Shown one piece after another: positions 27,720-37,098 of a DNA stretch of 64,000 bases. The translations under genes and the position numbers were made by a program. Every line of letters begins with the position of its first letter. Within the stretch, counting starts at the first letter, position 1. Origin of the DNA: Metallosphaera cuprina Ar-4 (GTDB lineage: Archaea; Thermoproteota; Thermoprotei_A; Sulfolobales; Sulfolobaceae). The notes beneath the pieces were generated by a model. The model was given only the letters and a program-made list of their open reading frames with translations. It did not search any database and was not told the DNA's origin. The DNA is taken from assembly GCF_000204925.1 (NCBI RefSeq), contig NC_015435.1, positions 1,071,160-1,135,159 on the forward strand, written 5' to 3'.

Positions 27720-29021
27720 ATGACACAAATCCAGAGCGCAAAGAACGGGAACGTAACGGAAGAGATGAGGAAAGTTGCGGACGCGGAGGGAGTATCGCCC
27801 GAAAAAATTAGGAACGGGGTAGCCTCCGGAAGGATTGTCATCTTAAAGAACGTTAACAGGGAACTAATGAGACTGACCGCTTTGGGGGAAGGGTTGTTCA
27901 CTAAGGTCAACGTTAACCTGGGGGCCTCAACGGATCATTACAATGAGGAGGAAGAGATGAGGAAAGTCCAGATCGCCAACGAGTATGGGGCGGACTCAAT
28001 CATGGACCTAACAGATGGGGGAGACATAGACGGGATGAGAAGGAAGGTCTTGAGGAAAGCTGAGATGCCGGTGGGTACGGTCCCAATCTATCAAGTTTAC
28101 TACGAAATGGTTTCCAAGAGGAAATATGTAGTGAACTTCACTGAGGATGACATATTTAACGTAATTAGGACTCAGTTAAAGGACGGCGTGGACTTCATTA
28201 CAGTGCACACAGGGATAACACTAGAGTTGGCCAAGAGACTGAACGAAAGAAAGAGGGTAGCTGGAGTGGTGAGCAGAGGAGGGACAGTGATGGCTGCGTG
28301 GTCTCTATACAACGAGAAGGAGAACCCACTTTACTCAGAGTTCGACTATCTTCTGGAGATAGCTAAGGAGTTTGATATCACGCTTAGCTTAGGTGACGCT
28401 CTCAGACCAGGAGGCATACCTGACGCTCACGATGAGTTTCAAATAGCTGAGCTCATCAATAACGCGAGGTTGGCAAGGAAGGCGAACGAGGCGGGAGTTC
28501 AGGTCATGATTGAGGGACCAGGTCACATGCCCTTAGATCAAATAGAGATGGACGTTAAACTTGAAAAGGAACTAACCAACGGTAAACCTTATTATGTGCT
28601 TGGGATACTCCCCACTGACGTGGCTGCCGGATACGACCACATCGCCGGCGCTATAGGAGGTGCCCTGGCGGCCTCTAAAGGTGCTGACATGCTATGTTAT
28701 CTAACCCCTTCAGAACACTTATCCTTACCTAACCCTGAACAAGTTAAGGAAGGGTTGATCGCATTCAAGATCGCAGCTCACGTGGGGGACATAGTTAAGC
28801 TAGGGGATAGAGCAAGGAAAGTGGATGAGGAGATGAGTTCCGCTCGATCATCTTTAAATTGGAGTAAAATGTTCTCGCTTACGTTAGACAAGGAAAGGGC
28901 CATCAAGATCTACACCCAGTATAAGGAGAGGCCCATGGGTTCATGCACCATGTGTGGTGACCTCTGCGTTTACTTAGTTCTACCGAGAGTTACAAAAATT
29001 AAGGAGAGAGGAAAAAGCTAG
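27720..29021 (+). CDS. thiC: Phosphomethylpyrimidine synthase ThiC
   Basis: A 433-residue radical-SAM enzyme that converts aminoimidazole ribotide into the pyrimidine precursor of thiamine. Family blocks are clear: [57 protein letters not shown] and [13 protein letters not shown]. The C-terminal cluster motif reads SCTMCGDLC, i.e. C-x2-C-x3-C; bacterial ThiC has x4 before the last Cys, so this spacing deserves a comparison with other archaeal copies. The stop overlaps the 3' end of the convergent dehydrogenase gene by 4 nt. Confidence 0.94.
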   Translation: MTQIQSAKNGNVTEEMRKVADAEGVSPEKIRNGVASGRIVILKNVNRELMRLTALGEGLFTKVNVNLGASTDHYNEEEEMRKVQIANEYGADSIMDLTDGGDIDGMRRKVLRKAEMPVGTVPIYQVYYEMVSKRKYVVNFTEDDIFNVIRTQLKDGVDFITVHTGITLELAKRLNERKRVAGVVSRGGTVMAAWSLYNEKENPLYSEFDYLLEIAKEFDITLSLGDALRPGGIPDAHDEFQIAELINNARLARKANEAGVQVMIEGPGHMPLDQIEMDVKLEKELTNGKPYYVLGILPTDVAAGYDHIAGAIGGALAASKGADMLCYLTPSEHLSLPNPEQVKEGLIAFKIAAHVGDIVKLGDRARKVDEEMSSARSSLNWSKMFSLTLDKERAIKIYTQYKERPMGSCTMCGDLCVYLVLPRVTKIKERGKS

Positions 29022-30007
29022 CTTATCTTTAACATGACTCTGCCGTCTCTTCCTTGTGAGTTGAGGGCCTTGAGAGCCTCAACGGATTCCTCTAGAGAAT
29101 ACTCCTTGTAAACCTTCACCTTACAATCGGAGCAAAGGCCTGCCAGTTCCATCAGTTCAGCCCTACTTCCACCCGTAGTACCAACGATCTCGGCGTGAGA
29201 TGAGTATATCCTTGAAAGGTCTACTTTCACCTCATTACCTGTTAGAGTGCCGAAGAGAGCCAACTTACCTTTCGTTCCTAACACGCTAAGAGACGCGTCC
29301 CAGGCTCCCGCTCCCATAGAGTTTATTACAACGTCAGCCATCCTTCCGTTGCTGACCTTCTCAACTACTTGCCTAACGTTTGAGATCTCAGCGAGTTCGT
29401 CCGCCCCGTACTCCCTCAACCAACCCTTCCTTGAGACCGCTACGACCTTAGCGCCCATCCTCTTAGCTAACTGAACTGCGAACATCCCTGTGTTTCCTGA
29501 GGCTCCAAACACAACCACTACCTTTCCCAGCCCTACTCCAGTCTCCTTGAGCGCATGATAGGAGGTCAAAGCCGCAACCGGCAAACTTGCCGCTAACCTA
29601 GGGTCTAGATTAACCTTGACTAAATTCTTCTCAGGAACAACAAACTTCTCTGCCCATCCTCCTTGAGTTATTAAACTCATTATCCCACCGTTCCTACAAA
29701 GCATCTCTTCCCCTCTTATACACATATCGCAGGTGCCGTCGAAGACTCTATTGTAAACTATAACCTTGTCACCTGGCTTGAAGTTCTTTACGTGATCTCC
29801 TACCTTCTCAACCTCGCCGTACACCTCAGCTCCTGGTATGTGAGGAACTGGTTTAACTGGGATCCCAACTACAACGAAGTAGTCAATTGGGTTGACCCCA
29901 GACTCTATAACCCTTAGGACCACCTCATGGGGTCCTGGTTCTGGATCCTTAACTTCTGATACCTTCAGGTTTTCTAAACCCGATTTCTCGAAGAGAACTG
30001 CTTTCAT
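29018..30007 (-). CDS. Medium-chain dehydrogenase/reductase, quinone-reductase-like
   Basis: A 329-residue NAD(P)H-dependent MDR protein. The structural zinc loop is kept, [15 protein letters not shown], with Asp replacing the first ligand much as Glu does in Sulfolobus ADH. The catalytic zinc ligands are gone: SGVNPIDYF replaces GxCxTDxH, and [11 protein letters not shown] has Ala for the usual His of GHE. It is therefore a zinc-free-active-site reductase like quinone or enoyl/acryloyl-CoA reductases, not an alcohol dehydrogenase. Nucleotide binding by [20 protein letters not shown]. Substrate unknown; acryloyl-CoA reductase of the 3-hydroxypropionate cycle is a distant relative. Confidence 0.83.
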   Translation of the reverse strand: MKAVLFEKSGLENLKVSEVKDPEPGPHEVVLRVIESGVNPIDYFVVVGIPVKPVPHIPGAEVYGEVEKVGDHVKNFKPGDKVIVYNRVFDGTCDMCIRGEEMLCRNGGIMSLITQGGWAEKFVVPEKNLVKVNLDPRLAASLPVAALTSYHALKETGVGLGKVVVVFGASGNTGMFAVQLAKRMGAKVVAVSRKGWLREYGADELAEISNVRQVVEKVSNGRMADVVINSMGAGAWDASLSVLGTKGKLALFGTLTGNEVKVDLSRIYSSHAEIVGTTGGSRAELMELAGLCSDCKVKVYKEYSLEESVEALKALNSQGRDGRVMLKIS

Positions 30008-30155
30008 AGATAAAGCAAATATAAAAGGTAATTTAAATCTTTCGTGAGATAATTGAGAGCTTTAACTTTTAAATAACAAATTAAAGAAATTTGAAGTCAA
30101 GAGTTAACTTTGCCCAAAGATAAAGTAATAAGGGAATCCGTCCATCAACTAAACC

Positions 30156-30563
30156 ATGAAAATCAAGGTAGTACTTTTAGGAGTGTTATTCATTGTCGTT
30201 ATAGCTACTTTGATGGCGTTCTTCATATCCAAGTCATCCCCTAACGTTCAAAACGTTGACACTAAAATTCAGAACTTAAACGTCACCGTAGTGCCGGGGA
30301 TATACCTTTACAACGATAGGGTTTACCTAGTTTACTTTAGGCCGTTCCAGGAGGTCACAATATATGGAAAGAGCTACTCACCCGCTAATCAGACAATTCC
30401 TAACGGAGTTTTCATTTTGGAGAATAATACAGTATTTAAATTCGGATCAAACGTTGTCGTAAGCGTGGTGATAGATAACGTTGTTCAAAACGTAACCTTA
30501 CCAGTCTTTTACGGCCCGGTTGGGATCCCCCCAGGTGGTTATTTGAAATTGACGAGCTATTAA
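30156..30563 (+). CDS. Single-span membrane-anchored protein, unknown
   Basis: A 135-residue protein with one N-terminal hydrophobic helix (residues 4-24: VVLLGVLFIVVIATLMAFFI) and an outside domain rich in Val, Asn and Tyr with six N-x-S/T sites, as expected for a glycosylated surface protein in Sulfolobales. The domain looks all-beta. It has no recognisable family. It lies 73 nt upstream of the CDF transporter gene, which has its own TATA box. Possibly a pseudoperiplasmic accessory protein. Confidence 0.6.
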   Translation: MKIKVVLLGVLFIVVIATLMAFFISKSSPNVQNVDTKIQNLNVTVVPGIYLYNDRVYLVYFRPFQEVTIYGKSYSPANQTIPNGVFILENNTVFKFGSNVVVSVVIDNVVQNVTLPVFYGPVGIPPGGYLKLTSY

Positions 30564-30636
30564 GAAACATAATTTGCATAATGCAGTAAGGGTTGTCCTA
30601 AAGAAAGTTTTTATCATATGCAACAAACTAGAAAGT

Positions 30637-31446
30637 ATGAGAGGCTTACTGGGGTTCTGGAGCATCACCGCCTTCTTGCTCATTATGTCCGTCCTAGGTA
30701 AGAGTGCTACACTCACTTCTGAGGCCATTCATTCTATCCTTGATGCTCTCGTTGTAACTCTCACCCTAAGGGCTTCTAACCTTTTAGATAGGAGAGATAA
30801 TCTGTACACCTATAGCATGCACAGGTTGGAAGCAATATACTCTGTGTTGAACATAATAGTAGTAATCATTGGAATAGCTGTAGGCGTTATCATATCCTTA
30901 GTTTTCCTTATTTTAGGGTTATCAGATAACCCGTTGATATTAACAATATCATCTTTTGTGGCTTTCATATTCGCGTTGATCTCCTCTACAGAAAGAGGGG
31001 ATGCGCTCAAGGAGGCAGTCAGCCTTCACGCGATCTTGGACTCCTTAACTTACTTAGCCGGTTTCGTCATCGGTATCTTAATATCGCTCTCAGGGATCAA
31101 AGTTTTAGACCCTATAGGTTCCTTTGTGGTGTTGGCCTTTGTCCTTATTACAAGTTTGCCCAACATCAAAGAGAGCTACTATACGTTAATGGAGAGGTCT
31201 CCGATTGACGTAAGGGAAGTACAGTCCAGCTTGAGCCCGTTCTTCGCTACGGTTCATCACATACACGTTTGGAGCATATGTCCCCATGAGAGAGTAGCAA
31301 CGTTACACATATTGGAGAACTCGAACACCACCATAGGTGAGATAGAGGAGAAGAGAAAGGAAGTGGAGAGAATACTGAAGGACAAGTTCTCAATAACCCA
31401 CGTTACGGTGCAATTCGAGACTAAGAGAGAGGAGAACACCAACTAA
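30637..31446 (+). CDS. Cation diffusion facilitator (metal efflux)
   Basis: A 269-residue CDF transporter that exports divalent metals in exchange for protons. Six membrane segments and two metal-site H-x3-D motifs are visible: TSEAIHSILDAL (segment 2) and SLHAILDSL (segment 5). A C-terminal cytoplasmic domain contains TVHHIHVWSICPHERVATLHI. The ATG at 30637 is chosen because a TATA-like TTTTTATCA (30609-30617) is centred about 24 nt upstream, while the TTG at 30574 would place that TATA inside the gene. It overlaps the 3' end of the DUF973 gene by 4 nt. Metal not predictable. Confidence 0.85.
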   Translation: MRGLLGFWSITAFLLIMSVLGKSATLTSEAIHSILDALVVTLTLRASNLLDRRDNLYTYSMHRLEAIYSVLNIIVVIIGIAVGVIISLVFLILGLSDNPLILTISSFVAFIFALISSTERGDALKEAVSLHAILDSLTYLAGFVIGILISLSGIKVLDPIGSFVVLAFVLITSLPNIKESYYTLMERSPIDVREVQSSLSPFFATVHHIHVWSICPHERVATLHILENSNTTIGEIEEKRKEVERILKDKFSITHVTVQFETKREENTN

Positions 31447-32381
31447 TAAATTAGATAGACTTTAACTTCCTCCCCATTCTCCAAAGTCAACTCTAAAGTG
31501 TAACTTCCTTTCTGAAGCTCGAGGGGACCGAAGTCCGTTACAATGCGGTTCTCCCCTTGGTTCAACTCTATAACCTTAGAGTTTTCAATCACGTTATCCT
31601 TTACCTTAAGCTTTAATTTAGTTATTTTAATTGCCCTCACAGAGAAGAGACTGAACTGGGCGATCCCCTCAGGGGAGAGCGAACCTAAACCTACCTGGTA
31701 CGCTAATACAGGCGGAAGACTAGACCCAACTTTTCTCATTGAACTCGAAAAGCCTACATAGAGCAGAACGAAAGCCGCTAGGTTGACTATTGGAATTATC
31801 TGAAGTATGGACCCAAGCTTCAACGATCCCTCCTCGTATCTAGAACCTAGCTTAAACTCCTGGATTACTATTAGGACGAGTCCCACAATCCCGAGTATTC
31901 CCCCTATTAAAATCAGAACAAAGTAGGAGGCAATTAAAGGTAAGAGTGAGCTCAGAGCCGAACTAGAGAGCCTCACTGCATCCGAGTTGGTTGCCTGGAT
32001 CTGCTTTAAGATAGGGAGCACCTTAGGAATCAAATAGAACTCAAGGAAAGGATAGATTACTATGAAGTCGATTATGCTGGCTATCAAAAGCATTTTAGAT
32101 CCAGTATATCCTTCCTTCGCGATGTTAAGACGCCTCAAGATCCTGAAACCGCGCCAACTCAGAAAAACTTGAGCTATTACAATGATGGCTGATACGGCTA
32201 CTAAAGCGAAGACGTATGGGCTTGATAAGAACGTTAGACCTGAAAGTTGTGTTGAAATTGTAAAAATTCCAGTATATAAAAATATTATGAGCTCAATAAT
32301 ATCAATAACGGAGTACACTATGCCGATGAGAGCGGAAAGCTTCAGCGTGTTCAAAGCCTTGATCTCTTCTGATGGTTCCAT
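31443..32381 (-). CDS. DUF973 family membrane protein
   Basis: A 312-residue protein of a family known only from Sulfolobales. It starts EEIKALNTLKLSALIGIVYS, has about five or six membrane segments up to residue 210 (including FVLILIGGILGIVGLVLIVI) and ends with a soluble beta-rich domain (KLKLKVKDNVIENSKVIELN, then GENRIVTDFGPLEL) on one side of the membrane. Sulfolobales genomes carry many DUF973 copies. Function unknown. Monocistronic and convergent with the CDF gene. Confidence 0.78.
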   Translation of the reverse strand: MEPSEEIKALNTLKLSALIGIVYSVIDIIELIIFLYTGIFTISTQLSGLTFLSSPYVFALVAVSAIIVIAQVFLSWRGFRILRRLNIAKEGYTGSKMLLIASIIDFIVIYPFLEFYLIPKVLPILKQIQATNSDAVRLSSSALSSLLPLIASYFVLILIGGILGIVGLVLIVIQEFKLGSRYEEGSLKLGSILQIIPIVNLAAFVLLYVGFSSSMRKVGSSLPPVLAYQVGLGSLSPEGIAQFSLFSVRAIKITKLKLKVKDNVIENSKVIELNQGENRIVTDFGPLELQKGSYTLELTLENGEEVKVYLIY

Positions 32382-32725
32382 CGAGAAGATTCCCCTTATC
32401 CAGTTAAAAAGGTCTTTGTAGCTTTTAGCCGGACTGTAAACCTAGTTGCGATCTCTATCAGGTCTCATTGTTCAAGTTTAGGAAACCCTTTTAACATGAG
32501 GGCTCCGTCGAGAACTTTACGTTGGGCAAGCGCAAACTGCATTCCTAACTCAACTTTGACACAGCGATAGAGCGCGAAGGAGTTGAAGTAAGTTGAATCT
32601 CAGGACTTGCACGTTAGGGAAGGAGAGGCGCTTACGTGTGAGGGATTCAAACCCTAGATTTGAACTGTTTTAAGAGGTATTTTAATCATAATAATATATA
32701 TAAGTGATTAGGGTAAACCTAATAC
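32382..32725. other. Intergenic region, about 340 bp
   Basis: No gene seen. GGGATTCAAACCC (32641-32653) looks like a tRNA T-arm, but no anticodon arm or acceptor stem fits. The last 40 bp, A/T-rich with AATATATATAAG (32692-32703), hold the promoter of the next gene. Confidence 0.4.
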
Positions 32726-33106
32726 ATGGCAAAGATCTTCACGCTTAAGGAACTTGTAGATAAAGAGTTAAATTGCAAGAAAGTTCCACCTGGTTTTTTC
32801 TGCGTTAAGGCCGGAAGTAAAACAATCATAGGAAGAGATAACGTAGGCGTGATCATAGTCAAGATAGATGAGAGCGCAGTAGCTATGAAGTACGTTGACG
32901 ACGACGCCGAAACCTATCAAATTATTAAATACGATGAGGACGTAGTCATCATTTCGGATGGTACTCTATCTCCTTCCTTAGGAGGGTTCCTAGCCTCACT
33001 TAAGGAGGCTTTAGCAATGTTGGAGAAAGGTGAAACGGAGAACGCTAAGTTGATCCTATCGAAGTTGCTTTCGTCATATAACTTTCAACTGTCCTCTAAG
33101 CTTTGA
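32726..33106 (+). CDS. Small conserved-looking protein, unknown function
   Basis: A 126-residue soluble alpha/beta protein that I cannot place in a family. It has two cysteines in the N-terminal part (LNCKKVPPGFFCVKAGSKTI), a beta-rich middle and a C-terminal helical hairpin (LASLKEALAMLEKGETENA). A strong TATA element (TATATATAAG, 32694-32703) lies about 27 nt upstream of its ATG, indicating a real, well-expressed leaderless gene. Convergent with the gene at 33110. Confidence 0.6.
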   Translation: MAKIFTLKELVDKELNCKKVPPGFFCVKAGSKTIIGRDNVGVIIVKIDESAVAMKYVDDDAETYQIIKYDEDVVIISDGTLSPSLGGFLASLKEALAMLEKGETENAKLILSKLLSSYNFQLSSKL

Positions 33107-33109
33107 AGT

Positions 33110-34201
33110 TTAAGGAGAAAGCATCTTAAATATGGATGCGAGGAGGAAGTCCCTCAATGTACCCATCTTGTTGAGCCTCCTCAGGTGCTCCCCTTTAGTC
33201 TCCACAGCCTTCCTCAGAACGTAATCCATTACATAGGAGAAGGGGAACTTAACGTATTTTTTGTCGTGAATCCAAGCAGCGTATAGCACCTCGTAATATC
33301 TCTCCGTCTGAGGGAGTGGTATTACTATGTCGTCATAATTTAGGAACTCGTGAGTGACCTCCTCAGGTACGTAAATTACAGGATAAATGAAGCTCTTATT
33401 GAGGACCTTCACGACCTCTGCGTCCAAGGAGTAAACGCAGGAACCAGCTATCGAGTTCAAAACCGGAGTGAGGAAATTTTCACGGCTTAAATGTAGCCCT
33501 TCCTTCACCTTACTCCAGTTAAACTGAAGCGCTGTGATGGCGTTAACGTTGGAGAACGTGACCTTACCGTACTTGCTAGCTGTGAGAAGAACTTCTTCAA
33601 CCTCCTCTTCACTACCGTAGCTAGCTATGTCCTGTGTTATAAGGTTCACCTTTCCGTGGGCTCGGCCCTGAACTTCCATTTCGGCTAACACTACGTCCTC
33701 GCTCACCTTCCTTTCTCCTCTACTTATTTCGACCTCTGCCATGGAGGAAGGTCCCAAGATAGGAACGAAATGTTCTGCCTTCCTCCCTTGAACAACTCCG
33801 TTCTTGACAAGCGTTTCATTAAAGCTCTCCTCAGCCTCCCCTATCAGGAGGGAGTCTATCCAGCCCTCCTCAGTTAACTGCCACGCTCCCGGACCTCCAA
33901 CGATAACTCTAAAGCCTCTCTCCTCTTTCATCTTGATTACGGATTGCCTAAACTTCTTAAAGGAGGCAACATAAGGAGGATCTCTCTTTAATATCCTCGA
34001 TATGGCCGTGCCTATTTCCGACTTACCTAAAGGATCGTTAACGTAGATCCCCAGTACGTCAATCCTCTCCTTCCAGAGCCTCTCAGGAGGGACTATCTTC
34101 CCCTTAGATATAGCCTCAACTTTCCTTAGACCGTATGGAGGATATTTAGACCTCCTCCACCATGAGTGAAATGTGACAGGATCAGCTGATAAAATCATCA
34201 T
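33110..34201 (-). CDS. Radical-SAM-family protein lacking the cluster cysteines
   Basis: A 363-residue protein that follows the plan of archaeal B12-binding-type radical SAM proteins: a Rossmann-like N-terminal half with RVIVGGPGAWQL (about residues 97-108), then the start of a SAM barrel. Where relatives have SRGCxxxCxFC, this one has EISRGERKVSEDVVLAEMEV, with no cysteine. Downstream family blocks remain (NLITQDIASYG, KVTFSNVNAITAL). It cannot bind the usual [4Fe-4S] cluster through this motif, so it is probably not a radical enzyme. It may be a regulatory or scaffold descendant. Only one Cys (GSCVYSLD) is present. Confidence 0.7.
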   Translation of the reverse strand: MMILSADPVTFHSWWRRSKYPPYGLRKVEAISKGKIVPPERLWKERIDVLGIYVNDPLGKSEIGTAISRILKRDPPYVASFKKFRQSVIKMKEERGFRVIVGGPGAWQLTEEGWIDSLLIGEAEESFNETLVKNGVVQGRKAEHFVPILGPSSMAEVEISRGERKVSEDVVLAEMEVQGRAHGKVNLITQDIASYGSEEEVEEVLLTASKYGKVTFSNVNAITALQFNWSKVKEGLHLSRENFLTPVLNSIAGSCVYSLDAEVVKVLNKSFIYPVIYVPEEVTHEFLNYDDIVIPLPQTERYYEVLYAAWIHDKKYVKFPFSYVMDYVLRKAVETKGEHLRRLNKMGTLRDFLLASIFKMLSP

Positions 34202-34280
34202 TTAATAGTTTATGATCCAATTTATATCTTCACCAGGCTACTTAAGTTATGACAATGAGGGCCTTTCTGGGAAAAAAGTC

Positions 34281-34973
34281 TCATATGTTGAATCCAAATC
34301 CGCCCTGTTGACCCGATGGGAGGTATGGTATTAACGCACTCACTAACTGTTCGGCAGTGAGAGTGTGCAGCCACACCTTACCCGGTCCAGTTATCGTAAC
34401 GAAAAACAAGCCCTCATGTGCGAACAAGATAGACCTGAGCCCTCCCACTAGTTGAACCGAGTAGTTCATACCCTGCTCGAAAGCCATTAGATGAGAGGCC
34501 TCAACCTGTATGGTCTCACCTGGAGATAGGTACTTCTCTATCAGTCCTCCGTAGGCGTGAAGGAAAACGTTTCCTACTCCACTAAACTTAGCTAAGAATA
34601 GACCCTCTCCTCCTAACAAGCCAGCGGTGAGCCTGGCTAATGTAGAATCGTATTGCACCGTGCTTTCCGCCCCTAAAAATGAGTGAGCCTCAGCGAGAAT
34701 CGGCCTCCCCTCAAGGGAAATGGGAACTACTTTCCCAGGGAATATCCCAGAAAGGATTAGCTCACCTGGACCGTAGAACTCCGTGACGAAGAAAGTTCCT
34801 CCCGTTAATGCCCTCTTTAAACCTCCTAAAAGCCCTCCCCTCATCCTCGTTTGCATGCTCACTGTAACGTTCTTCATTACCGTGTGTCCGGCATCGGCGT
34901 AAAACTGCTCACCCTGAGCTAAGTTAACCCTCAAGTACTGAAGATCGTCTCCTAATATATTATATTGAGGCAT
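34281..34973 (-). CDS. AIM24/TIGR00266 family protein
   Basis: A 230-residue all-beta protein of the AIM24-like family (TIGR00266). It shows the internal glycine-rich repeats typical of the family: RMRGGLLGGLKRALTGGTFF, LTAGLLGGEGLFLAKFSGVG and VGGLRSILFAHEGLFFVTITGPGKVWL in shortened form. The double-psi-like barrel fold resembles tryptophan RNA-binding attenuation proteins. The biochemical role is unknown. Monocistronic, and codon use is like its neighbours. Confidence 0.85.
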   Translation of the reverse strand: MPQYNILGDDLQYLRVNLAQGEQFYADAGHTVMKNVTVSMQTRMRGGLLGGLKRALTGGTFFVTEFYGPGELILSGIFPGKVVPISLEGRPILAEAHSFLGAESTVQYDSTLARLTAGLLGGEGLFLAKFSGVGNVFLHAYGGLIEKYLSPGETIQVEASHLMAFEQGMNYSVQLVGGLRSILFAHEGLFFVTITGPGKVWLHTLTAEQLVSALIPYLPSGQQGGFGFNI

Positions 34974-35035
34974 GTCCTATGCTTTAAAACCTAAGAAATA
35001 AATTTAATAGTTCTTTTGAGCCTTCCCTGCCTGAC

Positions 35036-35284
35036 TCATTTGTTCTTCAATATCCTCGTTTTGTATAAGCTACCCTCCTTAAGGGTTAAACAAGGGTATC
35101 CGTGGGTCTTGCATATCATTGGGATCGTTACATCAATTGGCTCCTCGTCACTTACGACCTCAAGAACCTCTCCTACCTTCATCAAGTTTAGCTTTTTAAC
35201 TATCTCAATCTGAGGCTCCGGGCATGACTCTCCTGTTAAATCCAGGACGTAATCCGGCTTTCCACTCCTGAGTTTTTCCTCCAT
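35036..35284 (-). CDS. tusA: TusA-like sulfur carrier protein
   Basis: An 82-residue SirA/TusA-fold protein. The sulfur-carrying Cys lies in LTGESCPEPQIEIVKKL (C-P-x-P), and two further cysteines follow in PMICKTHGYPCLTL. TusA proteins pass persulfide or, in Sulfolobales, thiosulfonate groups between DsrE, heterodisulfide-reductase-like and rhodanese proteins during sulfur oxidation and tRNA thiolation. No dsrE or hdr genes are adjacent, so the specific path is open. Confidence 0.85.
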   Translation of the reverse strand: MEEKLRSGKPDYVLDLTGESCPEPQIEIVKKLNLMKVGEVLEVVSDEEPIDVTIPMICKTHGYPCLTLKEGSLYKTRILKNK

Positions 35285-35361
35285 AAGTGTGATAGTTTTA
35301 GATAAATTAAAAGATAATCTCTTTAAAAGGGGAGAGTTTCATAAATCTAATATGAAATATA

Positions 35362-35739
35362 TTAAATACAGCTACGATCTACTGGATGGATCGACATGTC
35401 GTCGACGTAATCGATTATACAAATGAACTCCAACGGATCCATCCCGTTATAGAAAGCGTGCTCTACTCCAGAATCAATGAATATGAAGTCGTTCTCGTGA
35501 AGTTCCTTAACTTCACGCCCTACGCAGACCTTAGTGCTGCCTTTGAGTATTATCACGGTTTCCTGGTACTTGTGTACGTGAGGCGCTATGACCCCGTTCG
35601 GTTCTAGAGTAAATCTCCTCACAGCGTAGTGAGCTCCGTGATCCTTCGTTACTAACCATTGAATGAAGGATCCCTTAGATCCCTTGATCTTAACCTCTTC
35701 CTTCTTGACATTAGAGAAGTTAGATATGTAGTACTCCAT
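35362..35739 (-). CDS. Cupin-domain protein
   Basis: A 125-residue single-domain cupin. Motif 1 is [16 protein letters not shown], with H-x-H and Glu as metal ligands; motif 2 is [14 protein letters not shown] with the third His. Small cupins bind Fe, Mn or Zn and act as oxygenases, isomerases or sensors. The substrate cannot be inferred, and there is no helix-turn-helix. Stand-alone gene. Confidence 0.85.
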   Translation of the reverse strand: MEYYISNFSNVKKEEVKIKGSKGSFIQWLVTKDHGAHYAVRRFTLEPNGVIAPHVHKYQETVIILKGSTKVCVGREVKELHENDFIFIDSGVEHAFYNGMDPLEFICIIDYVDDMSIHPVDRSCI

Positions 35740-35833
35740 ATTTCATGATGGTCTTGATGAGGTTAAAAAGGTAAGGCTTTCTCGGGCTGGTTTCCAACTT
35801 CTCTCGACCTGAACCGGGGTCGAAGCGTGAGGT

Positions 35834-36466
35834 TTATCCGCCTTTCACTAGCTTCAAGAACAGGTAACCTATCTCAGGAAGCTTTACCGTTTCGTGTTCA
35901 GCTGGCCTTTGGACAGTTCCCAGGTAAACCCCATAATCCTCGTGATCTCCTTCTTTTGAAGACTTAGGCTCACCGTAGGGTGAAAATAATATCACTTCGT
36001 CTACTGCATTAACAAGCTTCCTCACTGCTGCGTCTATGGTAGAGTAAGCTTGACATTTGTCAACTCCGTTATGTAAGGCGAAGTCTAAACCTGTGATCGC
36101 AGCTATAACCGGCCCTTCTTTTAACGATGAGAGGATAACTTCAGTCACTTTACTTACCTCCTCTTGAAGGTTTATTTCGCCTATCTTCAAACTAATTCGC
36201 CCGTATGTAGGGTTGGTTATGGGGATGTTTATTGGTATAGCCCCAGTTTCTTTTATCAGGGTCAACTCCTTAGGCACATAGACCTCATTAGGAGGGACGT
36301 TCTTCATTTCAAGAACAGAAAGCCATGACGATACTTGGTTCTGAGGTCTCTTGTTGACTACCACTCCCCTGAAGGAGCTACTGAACAAGGTCAAGAGGAA
36401 CCTAGGGTTACACTTCATGAAACTGGAGTAACTTAACCCATCTACCCCTAGAAGTAAAGCCTTCAT
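35834..36466 (-). CDS. AlkP-superfamily-like protein, shortened
   Basis: About 210 residues. The opening ALLLGVDGLSYSSFM resembles the N-terminal strand and metal-binding Asp of type I phosphodiesterase/nucleotide pyrophosphatases. AITGLDFALHNGVD and KEGDHEDYGVYLG could be the distal Asp/His ligands. It is about half the usual length of the superfamily and lacks a clear nucleophile (Thr/Ser after the first Asp is displaced), so activity is uncertain. The ATG at 36466 follows the thioredoxin stop after one base, so the two are cotranscribed. Confidence 0.5.
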   Translation of the reverse strand: MKALLLGVDGLSYSSFMKCNPRFLLTLFSSSFRGVVVNKRPQNQVSSWLSVLEMKNVPPNEVYVPKELTLIKETGAIPINIPITNPTYGRISLKIGEINLQEEVSKVTEVILSSLKEGPVIAAITGLDFALHNGVDKCQAYSTIDAAVRKLVNAVDEVILFSPYGEPKSSKEGDHEDYGVYLGTVQRPAEHETVKLPEIGYLFLKLVKGG

Positions 36467-36467
36467 T

Positions 36468-36878
36468 TCAGTCACCAAGTAACGACTTCAGTCTCAGTTC
36501 GAGCTCCTCTCTAGGTACTGCCCCAATCACCTCATCGACCGGTTCGCCGTCCTTAAAGAAAATTACCGTAGGTAAACTCATTACCCCATATCTGGACGCA
36601 ATATCCTGGTTCTCGTCTGAGTTAAGCTTTCCGAAACCAACTGAAGGATAGTCTTTTGCCAAGTCCTCTATAATAGGGGCTAAGATAAGGCATGGAGCGC
36701 ACCATTCCGCCCAGAAGTCTACTATTGCCACCTTGTTCTTCCTCAAGAAATCATCGAAATTGTTTGAGTCCAGATGTTGAACGAATTCTTTTTGTTCCAT
36801 ATCCTTTGCTTCACTCATCATCTGTTTAATTTTTTTCCTTAGTAAGGCTTCCAGTTCCGGATCGTTTTCTGAACTCAT
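36468..36878 (-). CDS. trx: Thioredoxin
   Basis: A 136-residue thioredoxin with a 35-residue charged N-terminal extension before the fold. The active site is FWAEWCAPCLILAPI, a C-A-P-C motif instead of the usual C-G-P-C, and the cis-Pro loop is GVMSLPTVIFFKDG. It reduces protein disulfides in the cytoplasm. First gene of a two-gene unit with the AlkP-like gene. Confidence 0.9.
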   Translation of the reverse strand: MSSENDPELEALLRKKIKQMMSEAKDMEQKEFVQHLDSNNFDDFLRKNKVAIVDFWAEWCAPCLILAPIIEDLAKDYPSVGFGKLNSDENQDIASRYGVMSLPTVIFFKDGEPVDEVIGAVPREELELRLKSLLGD

Positions 36879-37098
36879 GAATAGTACCTAAGAAAGCTAG
36901 TTTAAAAAGTTTATATTATAGAAAGGTAAAAAATGTAAGCATGAACGAAAATATAATAAATTATAAATATTATAAGACTAACGCGAATGCAAAAGTCTTC
37001 CTCACGTGTTCCATAACGTTGTCAAGTCAAGGAGAAACCAGAACGACCTGACCTAGGGTTTAGTATAGTTTAAAATATAATAACTAATTAAATCTTTT

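Noticed and set aside
32636-32660. tRNA T-arm-like sequence GGGATTCAAACCC
   Set aside because: No acceptor, D or anticodon stems can be formed around it; not a tRNA gene and no clear tRNA fragment.
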